From NCBI RefSeq assembly GCF_023242475.1, contig NZ_JALJFG010000002.1:186001-250000 (forward strand): DNA of 64,000 nt, in the 5' to 3' direction. Positions 52,892-61,277 of this stretch are shown in pieces; the first letter of the stretch is position 1; each line of letters begins with the position of its first letter. The position numbers and the translations under genes are program-made. Under the pieces are notes generated by a model. It was not told where the DNA came from. It saw only the letters and a list, made by a program, of their open reading frames with translations, and ran no database searches. The stretch comes from Pseudomonas sp. MWU15-20650 (GTDB taxonomy: Bacteria > Pseudomonadota > Gammaproteobacteria > Pseudomonadales > Pseudomonadaceae).

Positions 52892-54649
52892 TTAGGGCGT
52901 CTCCAGCGCGATCGGCAGGGTCAGGGTGAATACCGCGCCGTTGTCACGGTTACCGGCGATCAGGCGGCCGCCCAGTTCGTGCACGATAGCGTAGGACACC
53001 GCCAACCCCAAGCCGAGCCCGTCACCCACGGGTTTGGTGGTGAAGAACGGGTCGAACACGCTGTTCAAGTGGGCTTCGGCAATCCCGCCACCGCTGTCGC
53101 TGACGGTCAATTGCCACAGCTGCTGATCGGCGTACAGGCGGATTTCCAGGTGCTTGCGCGGTTTGTCGGCCATCGCATCGAGGGCGTTGCGCAGCAGATT
53201 GATCAGCACCTGTTCCAGGCGGATCGCGTCGCCGCGTACCCAGGCGGGGCGTGTCAGGTCCAGCGCTACGCCGATGGATTCATCACGCAGGCGTGCGTCA
53301 AGCAGGTGCAGGGACTGGTCGACCACCGTGGCCAAATCCAGGCGTTCGCGCAGGCCGCTGGGGCTTTTGCGGGCGAACGTCTTGAGGTGGCCGGTCAGCG
53401 CGGCCATGCGCGTGAGCATGTCATCCAACGGTGCGAGGGCTTGGTAGGCGTCGTCCACGCGGCCGTGGTCAAGCAACAACCGCAGCGTCGCCAGTTGCAT
53501 GCGCTGGGCGGTCAGTGGTTGGTTGATTTCGTGGGCGAGGGCGGCGGACATCTGCCCCAGCGCCGCCAGCTTGGCCGACTGCACCAGGCCATCCTGGGCG
53601 GTACGCAGTGCCTGGGTGCGTTCTTCTACCAGTTGTTCCAGTTCTTCGCGGCTGCGCTGGCGCAAGCGGGCCAGGCGCCAGCGTTGGCTGAGGAACAACA
53701 CCAGGAACACCAGCGCCAGCCAGGAACCGGCCGCCGCGAGGCCGGCGTTGCGTTGGTCTTCAAAGGCGAACTGGGGTTTGCGCAACAAGTGCAGGGTCCA
53801 GCCTTCGGCCTTCAACGGCAGCGATTCCCAGATGTAGTTGGCGCTGCCGTCGGGGCCGTTGACGTGCATCAGATGGCTGTTTTCGTCGAAGCGCTGCAAG
53901 GTCTGGGTATCCAGGGCTTGCAGTTGTTTCTTGTCGTATTGGCGCGTGGCCTTGAGCTCGGCTAGGTCGCTGGGCGACAGCGGGCGCAGGCTGCGATAGC
54001 GCCAGGCCGGCTGGTTGGCGATGAACACAATACCGCGCGCATCGCTGACCAGCAGCAAGTCATTACCCTGGGCCCATTCGCGTTCCAGTTCGGGGAATTC
54101 CAGCTTGACCACCATGGCGCCGAGGAACTGCTCATGCTCATCGACCACCGCACTGGAAAGGAAGTAACCCGGAATGCCAGTCGTCACCCCCACGGCATAA
54201 AAGCGCCCGGTGCCCTGGCTCAAGGTCTGGCTGAAATACGGTCGGAAGGCGTAGTTGTGCCCGACATAACTGCTGGGCAGGTTCCAGTTACTGGCGGCCA
54301 CGGCCAGGCCAGTGCGGTCCATCAGTTCCAGGGTGGAGGATTGTGCGGCGCCGTTGATGCGTTCGAGCTTGCGATTGAGCACGTCCTGCGTGGTGGCGTC
54401 CAGCGGGCCTTTCAAGGCACTGATCATTTCCGAGTCCAGGGCCAGCACGGCGGGCAAGGCGCGGTAGCGTTCGATCAAGGTGTGCAATGAGTTGGCATAC
54501 AGCGCGAGCTGCTGGTTGGCGCGAGCGGCATCGTCCACCAAGGCTTGGCGTTCGGCATGACGGGTGGCCAAGGCCGCAGCGAGCACTGCGCCGGCGATGA
54601 TCAACAACGAGTAAAAGGTCAGACGCAGAGGGCGAGGGATCACGATCAT
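52892..54649 (-). CDS. Sensor histidine kinase (DctB/MifS-like)
   Basis: 585-residue sensor. Two membrane segments (about 12-33 and 310-333) flank a large periplasmic double-PDC domain of the DctB type (GAAQSSTLELMDRTGLAVAASNWN split, GHNYAFRPYFSQTLSQGTGRFYAVGVTTGIPGYFLS split). A coiled coil (LRQRSREELEQLVEERTQAL) then leads to AALAHEINQPLTAQR (phosphoacceptor His) and the ATPase domain (NLLRNALDAM, DSGGGI, GLGLGLAV). Its ligand is a C4- or C5-dicarboxylate. I use ATG 54649, giving MIVIPRPLRLTFYSLL. Confidence 0.92.
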   Translation of the reverse strand: MIVIPRPLRLTFYSLLIIAGAVLAAALATRHAERQALVDDAARANQQLALYANSLHTLIERYRALPAVLALDSEMISALKGPLDATTQDVLNRKLERINGAAQSSTLELMDRTGLAVAASNWNLPSSYVGHNYAFRPYFSQTLSQGTGRFYAVGVTTGIPGYFLSSAVVDEHEQFLGAMVVKLEFPELEREWAQGNDLLLVSDARGIVFIANQPAWRYRSLRPLSPSDLAELKATRQYDKKQLQALDTQTLQRFDENSHLMHVNGPDGSANYIWESLPLKAEGWTLHLLRKPQFAFEDQRNAGLAAAGSWLALVFLVLFLSQRWRLARLRQRSREELEQLVEERTQALRTAQDGLVQSAKLAALGQMSAALAHEINQPLTAQRMQLATLRLLLDHGRVDDAYQALAPLDDMLTRMAALTGHLKTFARKSPSGLRERLDLATVVDQSLHLLDARLRDESIGVALDLTRPAWVRGDAIRLEQVLINLLRNALDAMADKPRKHLEIRLYADQQLWQLTVSDSGGGIAEAHLNSVFDPFFTTKPVGDGLGLGLAVSYAIVHELGGRLIAGNRDNGAVFTLTLPIALETP

Positions 54650-54711
54650 ACGATGATGAGCAGGCACGGTAAGGGGCAAGCACCATACCATGAGCAGCCT
54701 GGATCTTGTGT

Positions 54712-54885
54712 GGGAGGGGGCTTGCTCCCGATGAGGGTGTGTCAGCCAGCCTGTTTCGAGCTGACAAACCGCGATCGGGGCAAGTCCTAATGCCAGTCAG
54801 TTAAGAAGGAACACTATCACTGTGGCGAGCGGTTGCTCGTTCTAGCGCTTAACTGACTGGCATTGGGGCAAGCCCCCTCCCACAT
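54712..54885. repeat. REPIN with a nested palindromic insert
   Basis: A REPIN (TGTGGGAGGGGGCTTGCTCCCGATGAGG ... CGCGATCGGGGCAAGTC) has its right arm interrupted at GGGGCAAGTC-CT, after which the insert and the rest of the arm (GGGGCAAGCCCCCTCCCACA) follow. The direct repeat GGGGCAAG(T/C)C lies on both sides of the insert. Confidence 0.8.
54787..54864 (+). mobile_element. MITE-like palindromic element, copy 2
   Basis: CT then 17 bp inverted repeats AATGCCAGTCAGTTAAG (54789-54805) and CTTAACTGACTGGCATT (54848-54864). The interior includes AAGGAACACTATCACTGTGGCGAGCGG, found in copy 1 as well; the rest of the centre differs by a few bases and a 2-base indel. Confidence 0.6.
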
Positions 54886-54902
54886 TTGCTTGTATTCACC
54901 AT

Positions 54903-54942
54903 AAAAAAGGCGACTGGGCCGTGGGGCCGCAGTCGCCTTTAT
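54903..54942 (-). terminator. Terminator of fumA
   Basis: AAAAAGGCGACT GGGCCGTGGGGCCGC AGTCGCCTTT forms a stem at the 3' end of fumA with an A-run that reads as a T-run on the minus strand. Confidence 0.88.
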
Positions 54943-54959
54943 GCTTGCAGGGGAAGTGC

Positions 54960-56483
54960 TTACTGCACTTCTACTGCCAGGCTTTCACTGATCTTTTTCT
55001 GCCAGATGGCAGGACCTGTGATGTGCACGGATTCGCCCTTGCTGTCCACCGCAACGGTGACCGGCATGTCTTTGACGTCGAACTCGTAGATCGCTTCCAT
55101 GCCCAGTTCGGCGAAGGCAACCACACGCGACTTCTTGATGGCTTGCGCCACCAGGTAAGCAGCGCCGCCCACGGCCATCAGGTACACAGCCTTGTGGTCC
55201 TTGATCGCTTCGATGGCGGTCGGGCCGCGCTCGGATTTGCCGATCATGCCCAGCAGGCCGGTTTGCTCGAGGATCTGGCGGGTGAACTTGTCCATCCGCG
55301 TGGCGGTAGTCGGGCCCGCTGGGCCAACCACTTCTTCGCGCACCGGATCAACCGGGCCAACGTAGTAGATGAAGCGCCCCTTGAGGTCCACTGGCAGGGT
55401 TTCACCCTTGTTCAGCATCTCGACCATGCGCTTGTGCGCTGCGTCGCGACCGGTGAGCATCTTGCCGTTGAGCAACACGGTTTCACCCGGCTTCCAGCTC
55501 TGTACTTCTTCCGGGGTCAAGGTGTCGAGGTTGACGCGACGGGCCGATGGGCCGGCTTCCCAGACGATCTCCGGGTAGGCGTCCAGCGGTGGCGCTTCCA
55601 GCGAGGCCGGGCCTGAACCGTCGAGTACAAAGTGCGCGTGACGCGTGGCGGCGCAGTTGGGGATCATGCACACCGGCAGCGAGGCGGCGTGGGTCGGGTA
55701 GTCCATGATCTTCACGTCGAGCACGGTGGTCAGGCCACCCAGGCCCTGGGCGCCGATGCCCAACTGGTTGACCTTCTCGAACAGCTCCAGGCGCATCTCT
55801 TCGATACGGTTCTGCGGGCCGCGCTTTTTCAGCTCGTGAATGTCGATGGACTCCATCAACACTTCCTTGGCCATGACCGCCGCTTTCTCGGCGGTGCCGC
55901 CGATGCCGATGCCGAGCATGCCCGGTGGGCACCAGCCGGCGCCCATGGTCGGAACGGTCTTGAGCACCCAGTCGACGATCGAGTCGGACGGGTTGAGCAT
56001 GGCCATTTTCGACTTGTTCTCGGAACCACCGCCTTTGGCGGCCACGTCCACTTCCACGGTGTTACCCGGGACGATGGAGTAGTGGATCACGGCCGGGGTG
56101 TTGTCCTTGGTGTTCTTACGCGCGCCTGCCGGGTCGGCGAGGATCGATGCACGCAGGACGTTTTCCGGCAGGTTGTAGGCGCGACGCACGCCTTCGTTGA
56201 TCATGTCGTCCAGGCCCATGGTGGCGCCGTCCCAGCGTACGTCCATGCCTACGCGCACGAATACGGTGACGATACCCGTGTCCTGGCAGATCGGGCGGTG
56301 GCCGGTGGCGCACATGCGCGAGTTGATCAGGATCTGGGCGATGGAGTCACGGGCCGCTGGCGACTCTTCGCGCAGGTAGGCTTCGTGCATGGCCTGGATG
56401 AAGTCAACGGGGTGGTAGTAGGAAATGAATTGCAGGGCGTCGGCAACGCTCTGAATCAGGTCGTCTTGCTTGATCACGGTCAT
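54960..56483 (-). CDS. fumA: Fumarate hydratase, class I (iron-sulfur)
   Basis: 507-residue [4Fe-4S] enzyme interconverting fumarate and malate. Class I traits are ATGHRPICQDTGIVTVF, KGGGSENKSKMAML, GTAEKAAVMAKEVLMESID and TATRMDKFTRQIL near the C-terminal beta domain. ATG 56483 (MTVIKQDDLIQSV) is preferred over the longer frame. Order fumA - ferredoxin reductase - enoyl-CoA hydratase - pykA matches PA4333-PA4329 (recalled), except that the sadC-like gene PA4332 is absent from the fumA/reductase gap. Confidence 0.95.
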   Translation of the reverse strand: MTVIKQDDLIQSVADALQFISYYHPVDFIQAMHEAYLREESPAARDSIAQILINSRMCATGHRPICQDTGIVTVFVRVGMDVRWDGATMGLDDMINEGVRRAYNLPENVLRASILADPAGARKNTKDNTPAVIHYSIVPGNTVEVDVAAKGGGSENKSKMAMLNPSDSIVDWVLKTVPTMGAGWCPPGMLGIGIGGTAEKAAVMAKEVLMESIDIHELKKRGPQNRIEEMRLELFEKVNQLGIGAQGLGGLTTVLDVKIMDYPTHAASLPVCMIPNCAATRHAHFVLDGSGPASLEAPPLDAYPEIVWEAGPSARRVNLDTLTPEEVQSWKPGETVLLNGKMLTGRDAAHKRMVEMLNKGETLPVDLKGRFIYYVGPVDPVREEVVGPAGPTTATRMDKFTRQILEQTGLLGMIGKSERGPTAIEAIKDHKAVYLMAVGGAAYLVAQAIKKSRVVAFAELGMEAIYEFDVKDMPVTVAVDSKGESVHITGPAIWQKKISESLAVEVQ

Positions 56484-56656
56484 GAGTCGCGCTCCTCTAT
56501 AAGACGGGAACATTCAATAAAGGTGGCTTCAGTGGGGTGTATCGGTCGGCTGAGGCCACCTTTCCAAGGCACGCCGGTGAAGGCTGGCGCGACGCTAAAA
56601 AGGCGCGGCAGTATAACCCGGCGCGGTGGCCGATACACACGACTATGGTCAAACTC

Positions 56657-56700
56657 TGTGGGAGGGGGTTGCTGTGGCGAGGGAGCTTGCTCCCGTTCGG
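56657..56700. repeat. Fused partial REPs
   Basis: TGTGGGAGGGGGTTGC runs into TGTGGCGAGGGAGCTTGCTCCCG, so two REP types are joined without their partners. The 335 bases from 56484 to 56817 hold no gene I can support, only this and the reductase leader. Confidence 0.6.
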
Positions 56701-56817
56701 CTGCGTAGCAGTCGCCGGCTTTTTCGGGCGCTCCCCGCAATCCGCAGTCAAGCCCGCTGCCACAAAAAAGCCAGCTCGCGTTATTGTTAGCGATCTTTGA
56801 AACAATTGAGACCTTAT

Positions 56818-57750
56818 ATGCCTGAACTGCATGTCGGCGAACGCCACTGGTCGGTAGCCACCGGCAGTAACCTGCTGGATGCCTTGAACCAGGCGGGTGT
56901 CGCCGTACCCTACAGTTGCCGCGCGGGCAGTTGCCATGCGTGCCTGGTGCGTTGCCAGGGCGAGGTTGACGACCAGCAGCCCGATGCCTTGAGCCCGGCG
57001 CAACGCCAGGACGGCTGGCGCCTGGCGTGCCAGTGCCGGGTCAGTGGGGATCTTAGCGTCCAAGCGTTTGATCCGTTGCGCGATGGTTTGTCGGCCCAGG
57101 TGGTGGGGGCCGATTGGCTGAGCTTGAACGTATTGCGCCTGCGGTTGCAGCCGGAGCGTGGCCTGCGATATCGGGCTGGGCAGCATCTGGTGTTGTGGGC
57201 GGGGCCGGTGGCTCGGCCGTATTCCCTGGCGAGCCTGCCCCAGGAAGACCCCTACCTGGAGTTCCATATCGATTGCCATCAACCCGGTGAATTCAGCGAT
57301 GCCGCTCGACAATTCCAGGTCGGTGATCACTTACGCCTGGGCGAGTTGCGTGGCGGGGCGCTGCACTATGATCCTGACTGGCAATCCCGGCCGTTGTGGC
57401 TGCTGGCCTCCGGCACCGGCCTGGGCCCGTTATGGGGCGTGTTGCGCGAGGCATTGCGCCAGGATCATCAGGGCGCTATCCACGTGATTCACCTGGCTCA
57501 TGATGCCGATGCACATTATTTGACCGAGCCCCTGGCGGAGCTGGTCGCACACCACTCCAACCTGACCGTGGAGCTATGGACGGCGGCTGAGGCGACCCAG
57601 GCATTGGCGCAACTGCGGCTTGTTTCCCGGCAAACTCTGGCCTTACTCTGCGGGCACCCTGCCAGCGTCGAGGCCTTTTCCAAGCGCCTGTTCCTGGCCG
57701 GTCTGCCGCGCAATCAACTGCTGGCCGATGTGTTTTTGCTCCGTGGTTGA
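56818..57750 (+). CDS. 2Fe-2S ferredoxin-NAD(P)H reductase family protein
   Basis: 310 residues: an N-terminal plant-type [2Fe-2S] ferredoxin with CRAGSCHAC (Cys41, 46, 49 or so) and a fourth Cys in LACQC, then FAD-binding (RPYSLASLP) and NAD-binding domains (LLASGTGLGPLWGVL, CGHPASVEAF). This arrangement is that of oxygenase reductases and of uncharacterised PA4331-type proteins. ATG 56818 starts the ferredoxin (MPELHVGERHWS); the TTG 21 bases earlier adds residues without support. Partner unknown. Confidence 0.85.
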   Translation: MPELHVGERHWSVATGSNLLDALNQAGVAVPYSCRAGSCHACLVRCQGEVDDQQPDALSPAQRQDGWRLACQCRVSGDLSVQAFDPLRDGLSAQVVGADWLSLNVLRLRLQPERGLRYRAGQHLVLWAGPVARPYSLASLPQEDPYLEFHIDCHQPGEFSDAARQFQVGDHLRLGELRGGALHYDPDWQSRPLWLLASGTGLGPLWGVLREALRQDHQGAIHVIHLAHDADAHYLTEPLAELVAHHSNLTVELWTAAEATQALAQLRLVSRQTLALLCGHPASVEAFSKRLFLAGLPRNQLLADVFLLRG

Positions 57751-57780
57751 GCGCTGAACTTTACTGCCGCGAGATTCGTC

Positions 57781-58530
57781 ATGACCGATGCCATCCTGCA
57801 GCAACGCGAACGCGGGTTGCTGACCCTGCAGTTCAATCGCCCCGACAAGAAAAACGCCCTGACCCGCGCCATGTACACACGACTGGCCGAGGCGCTGGAG
57901 CAGGCTGATGCGGACTCGGACATTCGCGCCGTGCTGATTCAGGGCAGCAGCGAGTGTTTTACCGCCGGCAATGACATCAGTGACTTCCTCGAACAACCGC
58001 CCAGCGACCTCGATAGCCCGCCGTTTCACTTTATGAAAAGCCTGCTCAATTGCCGCAAACCGGTGATCGCCGCCGTCGCGGGCGCTGCGGTGGGGATTGG
58101 TACGACGCTGCTGCTGCACTGTGACCTGGTGTATGTCAGCCAGGATGCACGGCTGCGCATGCCGTTCGTCAACCTTGGGCTGTGTCCGGAGTTCGGTTCC
58201 AGTTTGATCCTGCCGCGATTGTTGGGGCATGCCAAGGCAGCGCAGTTGTTGCTGTTGGGGGAAGGCTTTACCGGCGAGCAAGCAGCGGCCTGGGGGCTCG
58301 CCACCGAAGCGCTGGGCAGTGGTGAAGCGGCGTTGGCCAAGGCGCGGGAGATGGCTGAACGTTTTGAAACCTTGGCGCCGGGTGCGGTGCAAGTGACCAA
58401 GCAACTGATGAAAAGTGTTGATAGCGAGCAACTGCGGCAGGTGATTGAAGAGGAGGGGGCACTCTTTACTCAGCGGTTGAGGTCGCCGGAGGCGATCGCG
58501 GCGTTGTCGGGGTTTATAGGCAGACGCTAA
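57781..58530 (+). CDS. Enoyl-CoA hydratase/isomerase family protein
   Basis: 249-residue crotonase-fold enzyme. Oxyanion-hole segments are SECFTAGNDISDFL (about 57-70) and AGAAVGIGTTLLLHCDLVYVS (95-115), and PFVNLGLCPEFGSSLILPRLLG carries a Glu in the active-site region. It follows the reductase gene by 30 bases. The substrate is not evident; the pattern FVNLGLCPE is more like isomerase-type family members than a classical beta-oxidation hydratase. Confidence 0.85.
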   Translation: MTDAILQQRERGLLTLQFNRPDKKNALTRAMYTRLAEALEQADADSDIRAVLIQGSSECFTAGNDISDFLEQPPSDLDSPPFHFMKSLLNCRKPVIAAVAGAAVGIGTTLLLHCDLVYVSQDARLRMPFVNLGLCPEFGSSLILPRLLGHAKAAQLLLLGEGFTGEQAAAWGLATEALGSGEAALAKAREMAERFETLAPGAVQVTKQLMKSVDSEQLRQVIEEEGALFTQRLRSPEAIAALSGFIGRR

Positions 58531-58536
58531 CCAACA

Positions 58537-58576
58537 TGTGGGAGGGGGCAAGTCCTAAAGCAAGCCCCCTCCCACA
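58537..58576. repeat. REP with a putative insertion scar
   Basis: TGTGGGAGGGGGCAAGTC-CTAA-AGCAAGCCCCCTCCCACA. GGGGCAAGTC-CTAA is exactly the left junction of the inserted element at 54777-54790, and AGCAAGCCCC is the right-hand target copy. The interior palindrome is gone, as after excision or internal deletion. Confidence 0.6.
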
Positions 58577-58585
58577 CGGAAAACA

Positions 58586-58620
58586 AAAAGCCCCGCCATT
58601 CGCATGGCGGGGCTTTTTTT
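58586..58620. terminator. Bidirectional terminator
   Basis: AAAAAGCCCCGCCAT TCGC ATGGCGGGGCTTTTTTT, a perfect stem with A- and T-runs, between the convergent enoyl-CoA hydratase and pykA genes. Confidence 0.94.
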
Positions 58621-58631
58621 CAGCGTGTCAC

Positions 58632-60083
58632 TCAGACCTGCGGGTCGCCCACATGCAGGATCTTCATGCCATTGGTGCCACCGGTGGTGTGGTAGCTGTC
58701 GCCCTTGGTCAGGATGACCCAGTCGCCTTTCTCTACGACGCCGCGTTTGACCAGTTCGTCGATAGCCTTCTGGCTGACTTCGTTCGGTGCCAGCGACGCC
58801 GGGTCGAACGGAATGGTGTACACGCCGCGGAACAGCGCTGCGCGGGCCTGGGCTTCGCGGTGCGGGGTGAACGCGTAGATCGGCACCGAGGAACGGATAC
58901 GCGACATGATCAACGGCGTGTAGCCACTTTCGGTCAAGGCGATGATCGCTTTAACGCCCGGGAAGTGGTTGGCGGTGTACATGGCAGCCAGGGCGATGCT
59001 CTGGTCGCAGCTTTCGAACACCTTGCCAATGCGGTGGCTGGAGGTCTTGCTGGTCGGGTGCTTCTCAGCACCGACGCAGATACGCGCCATGGCCTGGACG
59101 GCTTCCAGCGGGTATGGACCGGCGGCACTTTCGGCCGAGAGCATCACGGCGTCGGTGTAGTCGAGCACGGCGTTAGCCACGTCGGACACTTCGGCACGGG
59201 TCGGCATTGGGTTCTGGATCATCGACTCCATCATCTGGGTCGCCACGATCACCGCTTTGTTATGGCGGCGTGCGTGCAGGATGATCTTCTTCTGGATACC
59301 GATCAGCTCGGCGTCACCGATTTCCACGCCCAGGTCGCCACGGGCAACCATCACGGCGTCGGACGCCTTGATCAGGCCATCGAGTGTTTCGTCATCGGCT
59401 ACAGCTTCGGCGCGTTCGATCTTTGCCACCAGCCAAGCGGTACCGCCGGCTTCGTCGCGCAGCTTGCGGGCGTATTCCATGTCCGCGGCGTCACGCGGGA
59501 AGGACACTGCAAGGTAGTCGACTTCCATTTCGGCGGCGAGCTTGATGTCGGCCTTGTCTTTTTCAGTCAGCGCCGGCGCCGTCAGGCCACCACCGCGACG
59601 GTTGATGCCTTTGTGATCGGACAGCGGGCCGCCGATGATCACGGTGCAGTGCAGTTCGGTCGGGGTCGCAGTGTCGACACGCATGACCACGCGACCGTCG
59701 TCCAGCAGCAGCTCGTCGCCGACGCCGCAGTCTTTGACCAGGTCCGGGTAGTCGATACCCACGACTTGCTGGTTGCCTTCGGTCAGTGGGTGGCTGGTGG
59801 AGAAGGTGAACGTGTCACCGATCTTCAGCTCGATCCGCTTGTTGGTGAAGCGGGCGATGCGGATTTTCGGACCTTGCAGGTCGCCCAGCAGGGCCACGAA
59901 GCGGCCATGTTTGGCAGCCAGGTCACGCACCAACTTGGCGCGAGCCTTGTGCTCGTCCGGGGTGCCGTGGGAGAAGTTCAGACGGGCAACGTCCAAACCA
60001 GCCAGAATCAGCTGTTCGAGGACTTCCGGCGAGTTACTGGCCGGGCCAAGGGTGGCGACGATTTTGGTACGACGGACGGACAT
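58632..60083 (-). CDS. pykA: Pyruvate kinase (PykA type)
   Basis: 483-residue glycolytic enzyme making pyruvate and ATP from phosphoenolpyruvate and ADP. Readable motifs are RRTKIVATLGPAS at the N terminus, LNFSHGTPDEH, and the kinase signature AVMVARGDLGVEIG; Lys in the KIERAEAVADDETL segment is the catalytic lysine. Length and sequence fit the AMP-activated PykA of Pseudomonas rather than PykF. Confidence 0.96.
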   Translation of the reverse strand: MSVRRTKIVATLGPASNSPEVLEQLILAGLDVARLNFSHGTPDEHKARAKLVRDLAAKHGRFVALLGDLQGPKIRIARFTNKRIELKIGDTFTFSTSHPLTEGNQQVVGIDYPDLVKDCGVGDELLLDDGRVVMRVDTATPTELHCTVIIGGPLSDHKGINRRGGGLTAPALTEKDKADIKLAAEMEVDYLAVSFPRDAADMEYARKLRDEAGGTAWLVAKIERAEAVADDETLDGLIKASDAVMVARGDLGVEIGDAELIGIQKKIILHARRHNKAVIVATQMMESMIQNPMPTRAEVSDVANAVLDYTDAVMLSAESAAGPYPLEAVQAMARICVGAEKHPTSKTSSHRIGKVFESCDQSIALAAMYTANHFPGVKAIIALTESGYTPLIMSRIRSSVPIYAFTPHREAQARAALFRGVYTIPFDPASLAPNEVSQKAIDELVKRGVVEKGDWVILTKGDSYHTTGGTNGMKILHVGDPQV

Positions 60084-60258
60084 GCACAGACTCCTGAGTT
60101 CAAGCGCTGGGGAAGGCTACTATGCTCTTTCGTTGTAGTCATTGTTCGTTTGCACTACTTATCGACGATTGGCTTGTTTTTGCTGCGGGTGAAAGTACGA
60201 ACATCCTTGAAGATTTTCGACGAGGGGTCGATACACTGCACAAGACAGGAGAACCCCC

Positions 60259-60633
60259 ATGCGAATTTTGCTCGTTGCTGCCCTGGCCGTCAGTGTTGTC
60301 GGCTGTACCCGCTGGTCGATGGACCACCATTTGAACAATGCTTACCGTGCCTATGGGGTGGGTGATTGTGAGCGCGTCACCCTGGAATTATCCCAGGTTG
60401 ACCGCGAGAGCCGTTCCCGTCGCTATGTGCAACCGGAGGTCTCGATGTTGCGCGGGCAGTGCCTGGAGCGGCAGAAGCTGTTCGTTGATGCGGTGCAGAC
60501 TTATCAGTTCATCATCAGCCAGTATCCCACCAGCGAGTACGCCTACCGTGCCCGTGCCCGTCTCGATACCCTGCAGCAGCTGGGGCATTACCCGGGTGCC
60601 AGCGTCGCACAACCACGCCCGGCATCGTTGTAA
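60259..60633 (+). CDS. Small tetratricopeptide-like lipoprotein
   Basis: 124 residues with a lipoprotein signal (lipobox VVGC, Cys16 or so). The mature part has a short helical repeat (ALNNAYRAYGVGDCERVTLEL-type; QRQKLFVDAVQTYQFIISQYPTSEYAYRARARLDTLQQ), a TPR-like pair similar in rhythm to BamD/YbgF proteins but much shorter. AGGAGAACC precedes ATG 60259. It is transcribed away from pykA and could be an envelope assembly accessory; no direct evidence. Confidence 0.75.
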   Translation: MRILLVAALAVSVVGCTRWSMDHHLNNAYRAYGVGDCERVTLELSQVDRESRSRRYVQPEVSMLRGQCLERQKLFVDAVQTYQFIISQYPTSEYAYRARARLDTLQQLGHYPGASVAQPRPASL

Positions 60634-60856
60634 TGATATTTGTCATCTCATAGCTGGCCCGTTGCCGGTCTTGGGCTATCCTTTGAGTGTTCATGTGCAC
60701 AAGTTTCTATTCAAAAGGATGCAAAGCCCGGATTCGGCAGCTGTCTTGTGACAAAGCGACCCCGCTGTCACACCGAGATCCAGGGAGAGCGAGCGATTGG
60801 CTTGTTCCGAATCACTGGCACGGCCAGATTCCTGGCTATTGGATGGCGATCTCACC

Positions 60857-61216
60857 ATGTTTACCGAGCGACGGATCGAACGGCATGAATTGCCCTGTTT
60901 TTTGCAGGTGTTCAATCGTCTTACCGACAAATCGATAGGCTTTCTTGGCAATGTCTCTGAAGAGGGGCTGATGTTGATCAGCCAGTTGCCCATGATGGTC
61001 GGCGTCGACTTCGAGCTACGCTTGAAGATTCCAGGGCCGCAAGGCGAGTTCCAGGCCATTGACCTCACGGCGACCTGTTTGTGGAGCCATGAAGACATCA
61101 ACCCGCAGCATTACGACTCCGGCTTCTGTGTGCGCCAGGCACCTGAAGAATATGGACAGTTGATTAATGCCTTGCTGCATTACTTCAGTTTCGATCCTTT
61201 ACAGGCATCCGCCTGA
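60857..61216 (+). CDS. PilZ-domain c-di-GMP-binding protein
   Basis: 119 residues (ATG start) with the PilZ c-di-GMP signature: R-x3-R (Arg5, Arg9 in ERRIERHELP) and N-x-S-x2-G (NVSEEG, 32-37), followed by SGFCVRQ. The whole protein is one PilZ domain with no partner. A longer start at TTG 60797 has GGAG upstream and would add 20 residues (MACSESLARPDSW); the ATG is weaker but gives the usual N terminus. It may act as a c-di-GMP adaptor for motility, adhesion or exopolysaccharide. Confidence 0.85.
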   Translation: MFTERRIERHELPCFLQVFNRLTDKSIGFLGNVSEEGLMLISQLPMMVGVDFELRLKIPGPQGEFQAIDLTATCLWSHEDINPQHYDSGFCVRQAPEEYGQLINALLHYFSFDPLQASA

Positions 61217-61277
61217 ACCGGGTGTGTTGTCAGCACCGTCCGGGCAGTGCTTTGCGACCGTGTTCATGGGCTGGTTT

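Noticed and set aside
60634..60856. Search for a small RNA or riboswitch before the PilZ gene
   Set aside because: No conserved aptamer, terminator or strong promoter pattern was visible; only an unremarkable leader.
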